From the NCBI GenBank assembly GCA_956465555.1, contig OY101120.1, positions 2,164,001 to 2,228,000 on the forward strand: 64,000 bases of DNA, in the 5' to 3' direction. The notes beneath the pieces were generated by a model. That model did not search any database. It had not been told where the DNA came from and worked only from the letters and a program-made list of their open reading frames with translations. Of the stretch, positions 30,374-41,362 are shown one piece after another; the first letter of the stretch is position 1, and every line of letters begins with the position of its first letter. The stretch is from Nitzschia sp. pyKryTriq1 (lineage: Eukaryota > Bacillariophyta > Bacillariophyceae > Bacillariales > Bacillariaceae). Made by a program: the position numbers and the translations under genes.

Positions 30374-31512
30374 TAGCTCTTCAACACGCTATGTATATGG
30401 TCATGTCTATGCAATGCTTCTGGGGCTTGGGGCCGGAGGCAGGGTTTTGGTTTTGGGTTTTTAGTGTCCCGCGGGTTGTTTTATTGTTTGGTTGTGTTTC
30501 TCTACCGCCGGTATCGGTATCCGTCCGTCGTCCGTCAACGACCGATTGTATAAAGGCGAGGACTTTTGAGAGCCGCGGAGCGCTGCTTCCACGAGGAGCG
30601 AAGGCGTGTCACCAAGGGTGGTGCAGTAGTTTTAGCGCTAAAAAACAAATGAACGGTACAGTAGTAGCGCTAAACCTTCCACACAACGTTGCAGTAGTAG
30701 TAGTGTACCTGTAACGTAAAACCACGTAATAACACATGAAGTCGCGGAGTGATGTCCGTGTCGCTGCAGTCGACAGAAGAAAGAGAAGTAGACTGTGAAT
30801 GAATAAATGAGCAGGCTCTCTCTAAAATACCGATAATGCATAAATGCCGGTAGAGGCAATACCGGTACCAGTACAGTTAGTACAGGTACCAGGTACCGTA
30901 CAGTACAGGTAGCGAGCACGTCGTGTCTACCTGGTACCTGGTACCGGTAGTAGGATGGGAGGAGGAGTGAGTACGAATTCTACCTCTTCCGCTGCTTGGG
31001 TCTTGATTGCGATGCCCCCACCGGCCACACGACCCAGCTGGCATGATATTTGCAGGTATGGTAGTCGTAGACTACACGTACAATAGTACCACTAGATCCA
31101 AATCTCATGTTATCACAAATAATAATTTGGAATCATAATTGCTTCGCCGCCGCCGCGCCTTCCGCTTTTTAAAAATAAAAAAATAATACAAATACTGTAC
31201 TCGTACTGATGTGCGCCAATACACTGCGAGCCGGGCGACCCGCGACCCTCAGACATCCCATGATTCCCTATAGATTTGTACTGAACGCGTGCGGAACTAC
31301 GGTAGATTCATTCCTTCAGATTCTTGGCAATGGAAATTTAGATTTTTTGACACGATAGAAAAAAAGGTCGGTAGATCTAACGGTACGACTTCCCCGCCCG
31401 AAGGGAATGAATAGATTGATTCGTAAAATACTAATGTAGTAATTCCCATAAAATCATCCCGGTCGTCTTTTAGTATTGAACTCCACTTTCTTTCACCGAC
31501 AAGAAGAATAAA
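30374..31512. other. Intergenic, no gene seen; densest palindromic cluster
   Basis: This region lies between the divergent WRAP53-like and Ser-rich protein genes. It holds the densest TACCGGTA/GGTACC cluster in the window (30859-30952) and A/T-rich stretches near 31169-31192. No coding sequence was recognised. Confidence 0.55.
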
Positions 31513-32184
31513 ATGAAGCGATCGTCGATTCTCCTGTTGCTATTACCATGTGTTGTGGCTCTTTCGTTGGTTGATATAGCCGGTGCCAATAGTTACCACG
31601 TTCGAAGACTTCATCACGGTGGCGTTGACCCTTCGGACCATGAGCAGGGACACCACCACGCGGGCAGCGATAGAAGTCGTCGCTTCCACGATGAACGGGA
31701 GCGAAAAGACCACCAAAACCGTGATCATGGTGGTGACGCTGACGGCGCCGACGAACACCACCTTCGAAAAGGTCCCAAGGGATCCCATAGCTCTGATTCT
31801 TCTCCTTCGAAGAAGTCCTCGAGTTCGGATAGTTCTTCCGACAGCAGCAGCAGCGATTCTTCGTCGTCCTCAAGCAGCAGTGATTCTTCGTCCAGCAGCA
31901 GCAGTAGCTACAGTGGCGATGACACTTCATCCTCGTCGTCTTCGTCAAGCAGCAGTGACTCGGAAGACTTCTTCGCTAGCTCAGACGACTTGGAGATCCA
32001 AGATTTCACTATGATGGCTGAGAATGCGGAAGGCTCAAACGAAAATACTATTTCTCCTCCTCCGGAGTCTCTGCAGGTGCTTGATTCCCGTCCCGCAGAG
32101 GATGAAAGTCCGGAAGAAATGAAGAAAGACATCCTTGAGAAGATTTATCCACTTGTCGCTCGCATGGAGGAGGGTGGTGAATAA
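31513..32184 (+). CDS. Secreted Ser/His/Asp-rich protein, candidate phospho- or biosilica-associated protein
   Basis: A single exon encodes 223 aa. A clear signal peptide (MKRSSILLLLLPCVVALSLV, then DIAGA, likely cut near residue 25) is followed by a His/Asp/Arg-rich part (residues 29-85, with HHGGVDPSDHEQGHHHAG) that could bind metal. Next is SPSKKSSSSDSS and about 60 residues that are almost only Ser with spaced Asp (91-150), then an acidic C-terminal part. Ser runs with Asp/Glu are ideal CK2/Fam20-type kinase sites. Silaffins and silacidins of diatom frustules are likewise secreted, Ser-rich and heavily phosphorylated. No silaffin repeat was seen, so the biosilica role is only a suggestion; a secreted phosphoprotein or adhesive is equally possible. 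Confidence 0.7.
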   Translation: MKRSSILLLLLPCVVALSLVDIAGANSYHVRRLHHGGVDPSDHEQGHHHAGSDRSRRFHDERERKDHQNRDHGGDADGADEHHLRKGPKGSHSSDSSPSKKSSSSDSSSDSSSSDSSSSSSSSDSSSSSSSSYSGDDTSSSSSSSSSSDSEDFFASSDDLEIQDFTMMAENAEGSNENTISPPPESLQVLDSRPAEDESPEEMKKDILEKIYPLVARMEEGGE

Positions 32185-32583
32185 GCACTTGCATATTGAA
32201 AGACTTGGTAGACACATCGTAGCATAGTACTTGAAGCCCTCATGAGTAAAAGTCCTAGAGCACTGTCCATTACACTTCATAGGCTTCTTCATTTGCTTGT
32301 GTTTCGGCATCCAATCGGAACGTTAGACTGTTTTGTCGCATCGATAGTAAGGGAATGCCTCGGTCGTTAGAACAAATATTGCAACAAAGTACACTCTTGG
32401 CCATGGATAACACTAAGGTGGAAGGGGTCGTGAATCATCAACAATGGTATTGCAAAATACCACATCACGACTTTGTTTGAGTGGGACAGTGCTAAAAAAG
32501 TAGCAATCCACCAGTCCACCACGAGTTGACTTGACGTCGAAAGAAATCGCTGTCCTCCGTTTCTAGCTGAAATCGTCGTCCTG
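32185..32583. other. Convergent 3' region, no gene seen
   Basis: About 400 bases lie between the stops of two convergent genes. Short minus-strand frames here show no recognisable protein. Confidence 0.5.
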
Positions 32584-33285
32584 TTAGTTCGACTCAATGG
32601 CGAGCTTCTCGTCTTTTTCGGCTTCATCATCAAGAATGTACTGAACATTGTTGGCCGAATCACCATCCTTTCGCAATGGCGTTTTCCACGCAAGTATCTC
32701 GAGCTTTTTGAATTGGCGCTGCGAGACATCTTCAATAGAAACTGGTCCATCTGCGAGCCCACCTTTCACAACCAGATACCTTTCTCCTGGTCTGAGCCGA
32801 TTGGTCGTGCACATGAACTTGTCGGGTTGTTGTTTCAGAAGCAAATCCGTCACTACTTGTGCCCGGGTTGCCATGATTCCACCCGCTGCGAGTGCAGCCG
32901 AATCAATAACGACACCGTTCACGACCATTCCGCTCACAAGAGGAGCCAAGGCCACAGAAGGCCCTACCAGCATACCCGCGCTAATGGCAGCAGCAAAGCA
33001 GCCAGCCACAAAGACGGCCGGAATCGTTGAAACCTTGACCAAATTCTTCATGCTGTCTTTCCCAGTAGGCAACGCACTCTCATCACCGATCAATGCGTGG
33101 ACTTTGTAGGGAAGAAATAAACCACCACCGGTTTCCCCTCGCGTCATGCTCACAGCCTCTCCTGGTCGGAGGACCTGTCGATTGTATAAAGTTCCTCGTT
33201 CCTGAAACACCACAATTGTGTGATTCGAACCGTTCACAATCGTAGGACTGTGCTGCGGGGTGAAATCAGAAGAGTTACGGGTCAT
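32584..33285 (-). CDS. Protein of unknown function with hydrophobic central segment
   Basis: A single coding exon encodes 233 aa from the ATG at 33285 (MTRNSSDFTPQHSPTIVNGS). The frame extends upstream without another ATG. A donor-like GTACGT at about 33337 and acceptors CTCCTTAG/TTTCAG just before the ATG suggest a 5' untranslated intron. The N-terminal part reads like a small beta domain (HTIVVFQERGTLYNRQVL; PGEAVSMTRGETGG). A long hydrophobic, Gly/Ala-rich stretch at about residues 86-140 could be two membrane helices. A second beta-rich part (RLRPGERYLVVKGGLADGPV) follows. The two LRPGE motifs (VLRPGEAVS, RLRPGERYL) suggest an internal duplication. I do not recognise the family. Confidence 0.6.
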   Translation of the reverse strand: MTRNSSDFTPQHSPTIVNGSNHTIVVFQERGTLYNRQVLRPGEAVSMTRGETGGGLFLPYKVHALIGDESALPTGKDSMKNLVKVSTIPAVFVAGCFAAAISAGMLVGPSVALAPLVSGMVVNGVVIDSAALAAGGIMATRAQVVTDLLLKQQPDKFMCTTNRLRPGERYLVVKGGLADGPVSIEDVSQRQFKKLEILAWKTPLRKDGDSANNVQYILDDEAEKDEKLAIESN

Positions 33286-35344
33286 GCTGAAATACCTAAG
33301 GAGATGATAACGGAAGGAGCGAGAAGTAATGTACGTACAGATCAAATAGTCTGGATTTGGGAGCCAGCACAAAGGTAGGGCGGGGGGGAGACAGAGGAGG
33401 TGCGATTTGCGATGATGGTTCCTGGTTCTTGCCTTCTTCTTCGTTCTCTATCTGCAGAGGCAAAGGTACTTGTACGAGTACGTGTACGGTAGAAAGCAGA
33501 GCGCTCGGCGGGAACTATGTAGCGGTAAGAACTAACGCATCACCATCATCATGAATCAACGGTCGGTCGTCGGTTGGGGCGCGCAGTGCGCCCGCCAAGG
33601 CGGCGACGCGTGTCTGCGTACCGTGTACTTGTACCGGTACTGTACATGTACTGTACCGGTACCGTACAAGGTACAGCACTTACCGGTAGCCTTGAATCGC
33701 ACTGGACGCAATTTCCCTTCGTTTTGGGGCGCAGACAGAGGTACAGATGGCACCCGGATCTACCTGTATTGATTTCAATCCGAGAGCATTCCGTGTTCAG
33801 AGATTCCTGTGCGACTTGTGTTTTCTCCACGTTCCATCAGTCCGAACGCATTCATACATACCCATGCATGGAATCTTACTTTTTCAAAAGGAGAAAAATT
33901 CTTTAACAGTTTGTCTGTCGGATTGGATGAAGAGTCCTCGTGATGCCAGTTGGACCCGACCTTTTGTACTGGGGTCTACGTAAATCGTCGTAGGAGGGGC
34001 CAATTTGGGCCAATAATGCGATTCAAGGGTAGAGAATCATCATCAACAAGTTGCACCGAAGGTCCGCTGGAGCATGCATGATGGTTGGGATCGATCCGTA
34101 GCGGAGTGGATGCCAATGTATGGCTCTGCCAAGAAGTTGAATTTTGATGATAATTGTTAATAGTATAAATGTATAATGTATGGCTCTGCCATTTGACTAC
34201 GGGAATACTAGGAACTCATGCTGGCACAGAGGTAGAGTCGCCATTGTCGTCCTCATCGATAATAACAAGTGCAGTCTTTTCTTCGTTCAGTGGAACAGTA
34301 CCTGGTGCAATCACGCCATATAGCAAGTTCAGGAACTCTAAATTCGGTGCACTTTTTTGCTGCTTTACGATAGAAGGAACGCAGTGTCAGGTTGAAGGTT
34401 GAAGTGGAGCGGATGATGGACAGACGTATAGGATGACGTCGGAGTGATGACGTCGAGATGGCACCGCACGGGCTTCGCCAGGGTCCGCAATCTTGAATCA
34501 TCTTGGAAAAAGAGAACGGCACAAGCAACGCACAGTTGATACCAACTGTAATGTGCCATACTAAAACTTTTGTACTGTGATGTACCTTACAGGAGGATTA
34601 TCACTGAACCTGCAATCGATGATGGACGACTGACGACGACTCCTGCTGAGTAGAATTACGTTCCGGTACATACCGTACCACCAGTACACCGGGCGGTACA
34701 GTAGACAGGACCTTTTGGCCGCCATTTTTAACACATGCGCTGCAAGAATGCCTCGTTCTTTGTACGTAAATGCTCGTTATCGGCCTCAGCCCAGGTTCTA
34801 CTAACTACGGAACTCTGGTTCAGTACTGTAATTGCCTTCGTCAAACCAGAACCGAACACGTTGTTGCGCAACATTTAATTATAAAAGAAGAAGCCGAAAG
34901 GTTCGGATTCAAGTCACAATCTCACAATTGCCCCACCTTTATTATCTATATAAAAAACCGGCCCCTTGCGAACAGGTGGAACAAAGCAGAATGCGATGCG
35001 CCAAACCCACTGGAAACCCACTTTTGCAATCCTCCGAAACGAATCGCTATGCTACTTGTCGAACGAGGAGTTCATGCATGATCCGAGGACTGACAATTGC
35101 CCTTTGCCTCGGTTTAGTGACGAACGACGTACTGGTACTGATGCAATAATTGAACAGATAATAAGCAGGCGAGAAAATGTGAAGCGGCACCACAAGAAGT
35201 TTTGTCATAATTTAATTGTGACCACAGAAAAAACACAAAGAACAACTCATCAGCCCACATCAACAAATCCAAACAAGCTTTCTGCAATGGGATTAATGTC
35301 AAGATAACAAACCAGCTTTGCTCGTGTCTTCGTCTTCGGTCAAA
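33286..35344. other. 2-kb intergenic region, no gene seen
   Basis: It contains a TACCGGTAC cluster (33619-33690), a 17-bp direct repeat (AATGTATGGCTCTGCCA at 34115 and 34175) and paired GATGACGTCG words at 34433 and 34447. No protein was recognised on either strand. The promoter of the multi-HSF gene should lie at the right end. Confidence 0.5.
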
Positions 35345-38300
35345 ATGGATCACGCCGGGCGCCAACGAGAACAAGAAAGTGGGAACGATTATGATGATGC
35401 ATTGATGGTACTGTTGAATCTCCTGAATGGTGATCCGAGAAGAGTTTCGGATTCGATTCGAAGGACATTGATAGCGATGGGAAAGGATGAGGAGCAGGCC
35501 TCTCGTATTGCAGGTCTTCTTCGCCAACCAGACGACTTCCTTCGTGGATCTCAGCAGCCGCCTCCTCGTCGTCCTTCTCTTCTAGCACAATATGAGGAGC
35601 TCAGCAATAGCAACACCAACAGAGGAGGACCTGCAAACAGCACCCCCTCCTCCCCGTATGTAGGCAGCACCAGCCAATGGAGCCTTCCTCGTGTTGCTGA
35701 TACCCCACGAGAGCAGCAGCAGCAGCAGCAGCATCTCGCTAGCACGATATTGAGACAATGTATTCTCCTAGCCATTGATCGAACAAACCGGCAGAGCGGC
35801 GTTGTTGGCGGTACTGGTGGTGGCAACAGTGGTGTTGCTAGAAGTCGTGTTGACCATGATGCCCTAGCAGCCCGACCAACGGCGGCACGATCTAGTGCAA
35901 CCACCTCATCGAGCCCTCTGCTGCAATTACATCATAGTAGCCTTGTTGGTGGGCTGCGCTTCCCATTCCTACAAGAAGAAGATATCCGGCACCTACAGCA
36001 GCACCAGCATGCTGCACCAAATATTACTAGCGGTAGTGGTGAGTTATCAACAAAACTATGGTGTGGAAAGATCCCCACCGTGTTGAGCCAGTATCCTCCT
36101 CACCAGAAGAAAATGGTGGCAGTTTCTGTTCTTGTCCCTCACCCCCGCCGCTCTCGCCTGCGTCGCGGCCAGAATTCGGTGGTCCTCAGCTGCAACGTGG
36201 TGGTACTACTAGTGCAACTTTTACTGGGGGTAGTGTCGGAGGCACTTCTGGTATGTTTGGTGCTGTTAGTGCAACCTATGATCATCATCAGCACGATGAA
36301 ACTCTTCTTCATCGTCAGGATCGTGGGCGGAGCGAGTTATTTCCTTTCATCCTTCACGATCTATTAAGGGACCTTGAACTGACCGGAAATGCATCGTTGG
36401 TATCCTGGACACAGCAGGGTGGCGCATTTCAGGTACACCGGGAAGATGTTTTCCGCGAGCGGCTATTACCCATCTACTTCCGTCTAGATACGATGGAAGA
36501 ATTTCGTTCCACCCTCCAAGCCTGGGGATTCGAAATCATTTCCGCACGTGGAGGACCTGAAGGCGAGGATTCCTTCACTTATAGACATCCTGACTTTCTG
36601 AGGGAAAACCCAAGACTCCACCGTATCGCCAGAACAATGCAGCAACATGAGGCTTCGCGATCGGCTGCAGCATTAGTATCGTCTTATTCGTTGAAAAGAC
36701 GAAGGGAAGATCATCGTGCTACGGCAGCCGCGCCGGCAGGGGTGTGGAGGTGGACAGCTCATGATGCTGGTCGACAACATGGCGAGTCGTCAACTGCTGC
36801 CAAAACGACGTCCACAAGAGCGATTTCTTCCTCTGTAGATGGCTCGAGTAGAAACGAGGAGTTCATTGATTCGGCGAATCGTTACAATACTGACAATGCT
36901 ACCACTATACAAAGGAGACAGCAAATTTCATCGTCAATTGACAACAGCGACAAAAACATGACGAAGCAGGAGCAGAAGGCGTCGAACTTGAGCAGTGCTA
37001 CTGGTCCGCAAGGCTCTTCAGAAAAGAATTTCTTGACGAAGTTGAGGAACGTACTCGATCGGGCGGAACGCGACCCCTCTTTGAAAAGTGTGATTGGCTG
37101 GACAGCTCATGGTCTTTCATTCAAGGTATATAAGCGCGAAGACTTTGTCGAGACACTGCTTCCTGAGTGTGTAGACTCCAGCATCGGCAACTACTCCTTC
37201 GAAACTTTCCAACGTATCCTTCGACAATGGGGATTTCTCCGTATTACGCAAGGGCACGAGGAGGGGTCATATTTTAATCGTCTCTTTCAACGAGACCAAC
37301 CTTCGCTGGTTGCTAACTTGACACCAAAACTAATGCAAGGTGCAATGCTAGGTGGTGAGGTACGGGAATCAGCTTGGACCGAGACCAAACAAACCAAGTC
37401 CGAAGAGATCTATCATGACGAGGAACAAGAAGGTCGAGGATCATCCCTCGGATCTTTAGGGGAAGCTTCAAGATCACCATGGCCTCAGGACGGATCCTTG
37501 ATGGAGAAAATACAGCAAAACAGCAATGATAGTAGTGTCTTCAAGGATACCGGTGGGGCAACAAGAAAGCGGCGGGTTCTACTTGTGCAGTCTGCTGACG
37601 ACGATCCCAGCAGCAGTACAAAATTTGAAACCCTGGACGACGGTATACTACAAAGCGAAAAAGTGGTATCGGAGAGTTCCCCGCCTACCACTTTTTCAAA
37701 CGTGCAATATTTCGCAGTGGATTCTCAGCAGCCACCTCGAAGCTTCCGAATTAATATTGCGCATGACTCATATGATGTAACTGATCTATTGTTCCCTTGG
37801 CAACTTCATAGAATGCTGGACGAGTTCGACCACCAGAAAAAAGAGAAGGCAGTCAGCTGGAGTATCGACGGCTCTTCCTTTCATGTGTACAATCAGGAAA
37901 GGCTGCTGTCGGAACTTCTTCCTAAATACTTTTCAAGGTTCATGTCGTGGAATGAGTTCACAGCGGAGCTATCGAATTGGGGATTTGTTTGTTTCACGTC
38001 TGGTCCTCAACAAGGTGCTTTCATACATCGTTTGCTTTTGAAAGGAAAACCTGCAATATGTAAACAGATGAGGTACAAGGGCAAGACGGTGAGTGAAGAC
38101 GACGTTGTTTCTCAACTTGACGACCGCGTATACAATAAGTTTGTGGCCACCCCATGACTCACCCGTGTTCGGTCTTATCACTGTCTTGCTTCACCAGGTG
38201 GCCGACATGCTGAAAAATCATGCTGCCTTCTTGCTCCGCCTTCACTATATCCTCTCGATGATGAACCCACATGATTCGTCGGCCCAGTGGGACAAGGATG

Positions 38301-39320
38301 GAAAATCATTTCACCTCGTCGATCCCAAACGTTTCCTAGACGATGTCTTTTCGATTTATTATGATAACTTGAGTTATCCCCTTTTCGAGCAAAAGTTGCG
38401 TAGTTGGGGCTTCATTAAGAAACCCAACGATGGCACCAGTGGTGCTAGTGCTAGTACAAGACAAGAAACACCCACCTATTGGCACCCATTCTTTGTAAGG
38501 GACGGCAAGCCCATCATATGCCGGATCAAAAGTGAAATGCAGGTAAATATTGCGGGAAATCAGCAAAGACAACCATGCTGATGTTTGCGAAAAACCAAGA
38601 AACAGCCAGCATGGGCTGTGATTTCAAACCGCATCGCGCGTCTCACCCTTTCGACATGTTTTGTTGCGTGCCACCCGAACTCGGCTACCAATACCTTTTT
38701 TCTTTGGGTCGAACCATTTTCATTGGATCCAACAGGCGCAGTCCTTATTACTGGAACATTCCTTTTTGGTTCGGTTGCGAGTTATGTTGGACGACTCTGA
38801 TCGGCAAGGTCACCAGACAATTGTCGGTTGGCTTCCACATGGGAAAAGTTTTATGATCCACGATAGGTCGTACTTTTCCAACGAAATCCTCCCGTACTAC
38901 TTCAAGAACAAGATCAACAGTTTTCTGCAGGCACTTCGAAATCATGGGTTTGCTCAAAGAGGTGGAAGAGGATGGGATTCAGGATCGTACTACCATAAGC
39001 TATTCGTGAGGGACCATCCTTCTCTCTGCCAGGGAATGCAGCAGGATGCGATGAAAAAGGCCATGCCAGACTATATCCTACCACAGGATGAACCAAATTT
39101 TTATGCCGACTTTCTTTGTACAAATCCCTCGACGCCACTTGCGGCAGCAGCAGCGGGACCAGGAAAGAATCCATCTCGTATCGATCGAGTGGGGGGCGAT
39201 GTTGGATCTCCCAACCCGGGGCCTACTGGTACTGCTGAAGAAGAAGAAAAACAGCAGGGTGGTGCTGATGCTTCTGAGGGTGAGCTGGATCAAAAGAAGA
39301 AACCTGCAGCAGAAGTGTAA
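35345..39320 (+). CDS. Protein with five HSF-type DNA-binding domains
   Basis: There are four exons: 35345-36038, 36107-38088, 38198-38542 and 38736-39320, giving 1201 aa with all junctions in frame. Intron 1 is GTGAGT to CACCAG; an acceptor at 36091 is an alternative that adds five codons. Introns 2 and 3 (GTGAGT, GTAAAT) are phase 0. Five HSF-like winged-helix domains lie at about residues 308-406, 539-640, 791-892, 896-1007 and 1010-1110. Each has a start helix (FLTKLRNVLDRAE), a W-x-x-x-G-x-S/A-F block (IGWTAHGLSFKVY; VSWSIDGSSFHVY; IVGWLPHGKSFMIH), an LLPxYF turn, a helix ending in GF, and a Y/F-x-H/R-x-x-F-x-R-D/G-x-P-x-L segment. The N-terminus is Ser/Gln-rich with a poly-Gln run. HSF domains bind heat-shock elements, normally one per chain with a coiled-coil trimerisation region; none is seen here. 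Function is inferred as a transcription regulator. Confidence 0.85.
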
Positions 39321-39701
39321 TACGTTGCGCTTTTCTGCTTCTCTCACCTTCAACGTTGATAGGAAATGATAAAAAACCCGCGTGTTGATAAAATCCATTC
39401 TCGTGAACAGTAGTTCACCGGCTCGTCAGCGGGACTCCTCCTCCTCCTCTCGTGATATCTTGTTAGATTTTTGCTTGTACAGAAGCAATGAGTCTGGTGT
39501 GCAATTGGTCCCATTCCAATGAAGGCATCGGTGACGACTCATTCTGTGGTCGGTGTATGCATTATTAGTCTACCATAGAAGTAGTAGGGACATCATCGAA
39601 TCATCATCATATCCCCGCCGAAAGATTTTTTCATGGCACCGCGCTTGGAGCGCAGGTGGACCCGACATCGGAACTGAGAACTCGGAACCCCGACTGAGAC
39701 A

Positions 39702-39745
<44 letters not shown>

Positions 39746-40215
39746 CCGCAGACCCGGACGTTGGTACCATTCCCGCACCACGTTTGACATGTGACAAAAA
39801 AGGACGTGCCGACGTCAGCGCAACCTCTCGTCATCATCGTTCTGACGAATACGATTGGCGGGCTTTCGCCATTTATTGAAGAAATTTTGAAGAAAGAAGC
39901 AGAACAACGAATAAGTCTTGTCAGCGTAACAGAGAGCGAGGCAGATGGCTCTCTGCATCCGCAGTCTACTACTTGTACCTGTACAAGTACAGTATCAGGT
40001 ATTGCACGCACCTTGAACCCGAGCAGGTTGTGTTGACGCCAACGCCGACACGATCACAACATCGCGCCAGTACCGGTAGAGCCTCTTAGCTCTATCTAGA
40101 GAGTAGTAGAGCAGTGGATCTTCTGCAATTTCCGATCTCGAAAGTCGACAGATCGCCCGACATTAATTTTTAGACGACACAACTCACCAAAAGAATTCTA
40201 ACAGAATAGTCCACG
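39321..40215. other. Intergenic, no gene seen
   Basis: This lies between two plus-strand genes. It contains the GACA microsatellite listed below and TACCTGTACAAGTAC/TACCGGTAG words at 39975 and 40072. No protein was recognised. Confidence 0.55.
39703..39745 (+). repeat. (GACA)n microsatellite
   Basis: About eleven copies of GACA run without interruption. Confidence 0.97.
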
Positions 40216-41184
40216 ATGAAGACCCGATTGACGATAATCCCTCTCACCATCGTGGCTTTGGCTCTGACATGTAACGCATATGCAACTCCTGCTGGTGTTA
40301 TGAACAGGGCCAGTCGGCAGATCAAGACGAGCCGTCACGCTTCGGTTCAACGAGACGTTCAGTCGTCGGGTGCTTACGAGTATGCTGTTCGAAGATTCTT
40401 TCCCGTGGTGCGAACGCCAATGTCCACCGAGTCAGATCTGACTCTTGTTCCGAGTTACGCGGCGGCCGTTGCAAACATCTCTTCAAAGAAGAAGCTCGTT
40501 GGCATGACCGCCTCTTCTCTTTTATTTGCTTTGGTAGTCGCGTCTACGGCATCACGCCAATTTATTGTGGACTATATGTTGAGTCTTTTGGCAAGCTACA
40601 AGACTACCATGGTTCGATACCCCTTGAAGACAAAGGTTGCCACAGGAGCAATCCTTGCTGTGCTCGGAGATGCGCTCGCTCAAACGCGGGATCCATCTGA
40701 GAAAGCGTACGACCCACGACGGGCAGCTTCTTTTGCAGCCTTTGATAGTTGCTATCGATTCTTTCAACACAATGCGTTTCCATTCATCATCTCCATCTGC
40801 AAAGGCAACGTGCTGAGTTCAATTTTTTCGGGCGTCACTGGTGCTGTGGTCGGTTCCAACCTTCGACTTGGTTTGGCGGCGCTCGAGCGAACTTTGGTGT
40901 ATCAGTTGGTGGTCATTCCTTTGCTATATTATCCGATTTTCTTTACATTCACAGGATACTTGCAGGGTCTCACGCCGGCAGAAATTTTGCAGCGAGCCAA
41001 GACTAGCTTCTTGCCGTGCTGGAAGCGAAACCTCATGTTTTGGATCCCCACCCAAATGGTCATGTTTGGATTGATCGACGAGAAATGGCAGATTCCATTT
41101 GCTTGTGTGATGGGAATGCTCTGGTCCACTATTTTGAGCGTTACAGCTGGAAACGCCAAAGCTACTTCCTCGAAGAAAGCATAG
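40216..41184 (+). CDS. Mpv17/PMP22 family membrane protein (copy 1)
   Basis: A single exon encodes 322 aa. The N-terminal signal peptide (LTIIPLTIVALALTCNAYA) indicates entry into the secretory route or plastid. The Mpv17/PMP22 domain covers about residues 120-310: RYPLKTKVATGAILAVLGDA (the family's P-x-x-T-K-x-x-T-G-x-x-x-x-x-G-D signature), a FAAFDSCYRFFQH helix, LVVIPLLYYPIFFTFTGYLQ, a CWKRNLMFWIPTQMVMF helix (family W-P-x-x-Q/N-F) and WSTILSVTA at the end. Members sit in the inner mitochondrial, peroxisomal or plastid membrane and may form channels. It converges on the AsnB-PLP gene 178 bases downstream. A paralogue lies on the other side of that gene (45709-46758). Confidence 0.85.
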   Translation: MKTRLTIIPLTIVALALTCNAYATPAGVMNRASRQIKTSRHASVQRDVQSSGAYEYAVRRFFPVVRTPMSTESDLTLVPSYAAAVANISSKKKLVGMTASSLLFALVVASTASRQFIVDYMLSLLASYKTTMVRYPLKTKVATGAILAVLGDALAQTRDPSEKAYDPRRAASFAAFDSCYRFFQHNAFPFIISICKGNVLSSIFSGVTGAVVGSNLRLGLAALERTLVYQLVVIPLLYYPIFFTFTGYLQGLTPAEILQRAKTSFLPCWKRNLMFWIPTQMVMFGLIDEKWQIPFACVMGMLWSTILSVTAGNAKATSSKKA

Positions 41185-41362
41185 TGGCATTCCATGGGTG
41201 GTTATGGAACACTTGTCTCCTTCTGTTTACGCAAACGCCCGCTCCATATCTTGGGGGAGAAGGAATCGCAAGCTTGTAATGAATATGTAGTACTGTATAT
41301 TATTTAATATTTAATGTCTCTCTAGTAGAGGTATTGGTACAGCCGACTCTTAGGCATCGTAG

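Noticed and set aside
36039-36106. Possible frameshift between the N-terminal part and the HSF domains
   Set aside because: A GTGAGT donor and pyrimidine-rich CACCAG acceptor restore the frame, so a short intron explains it better.
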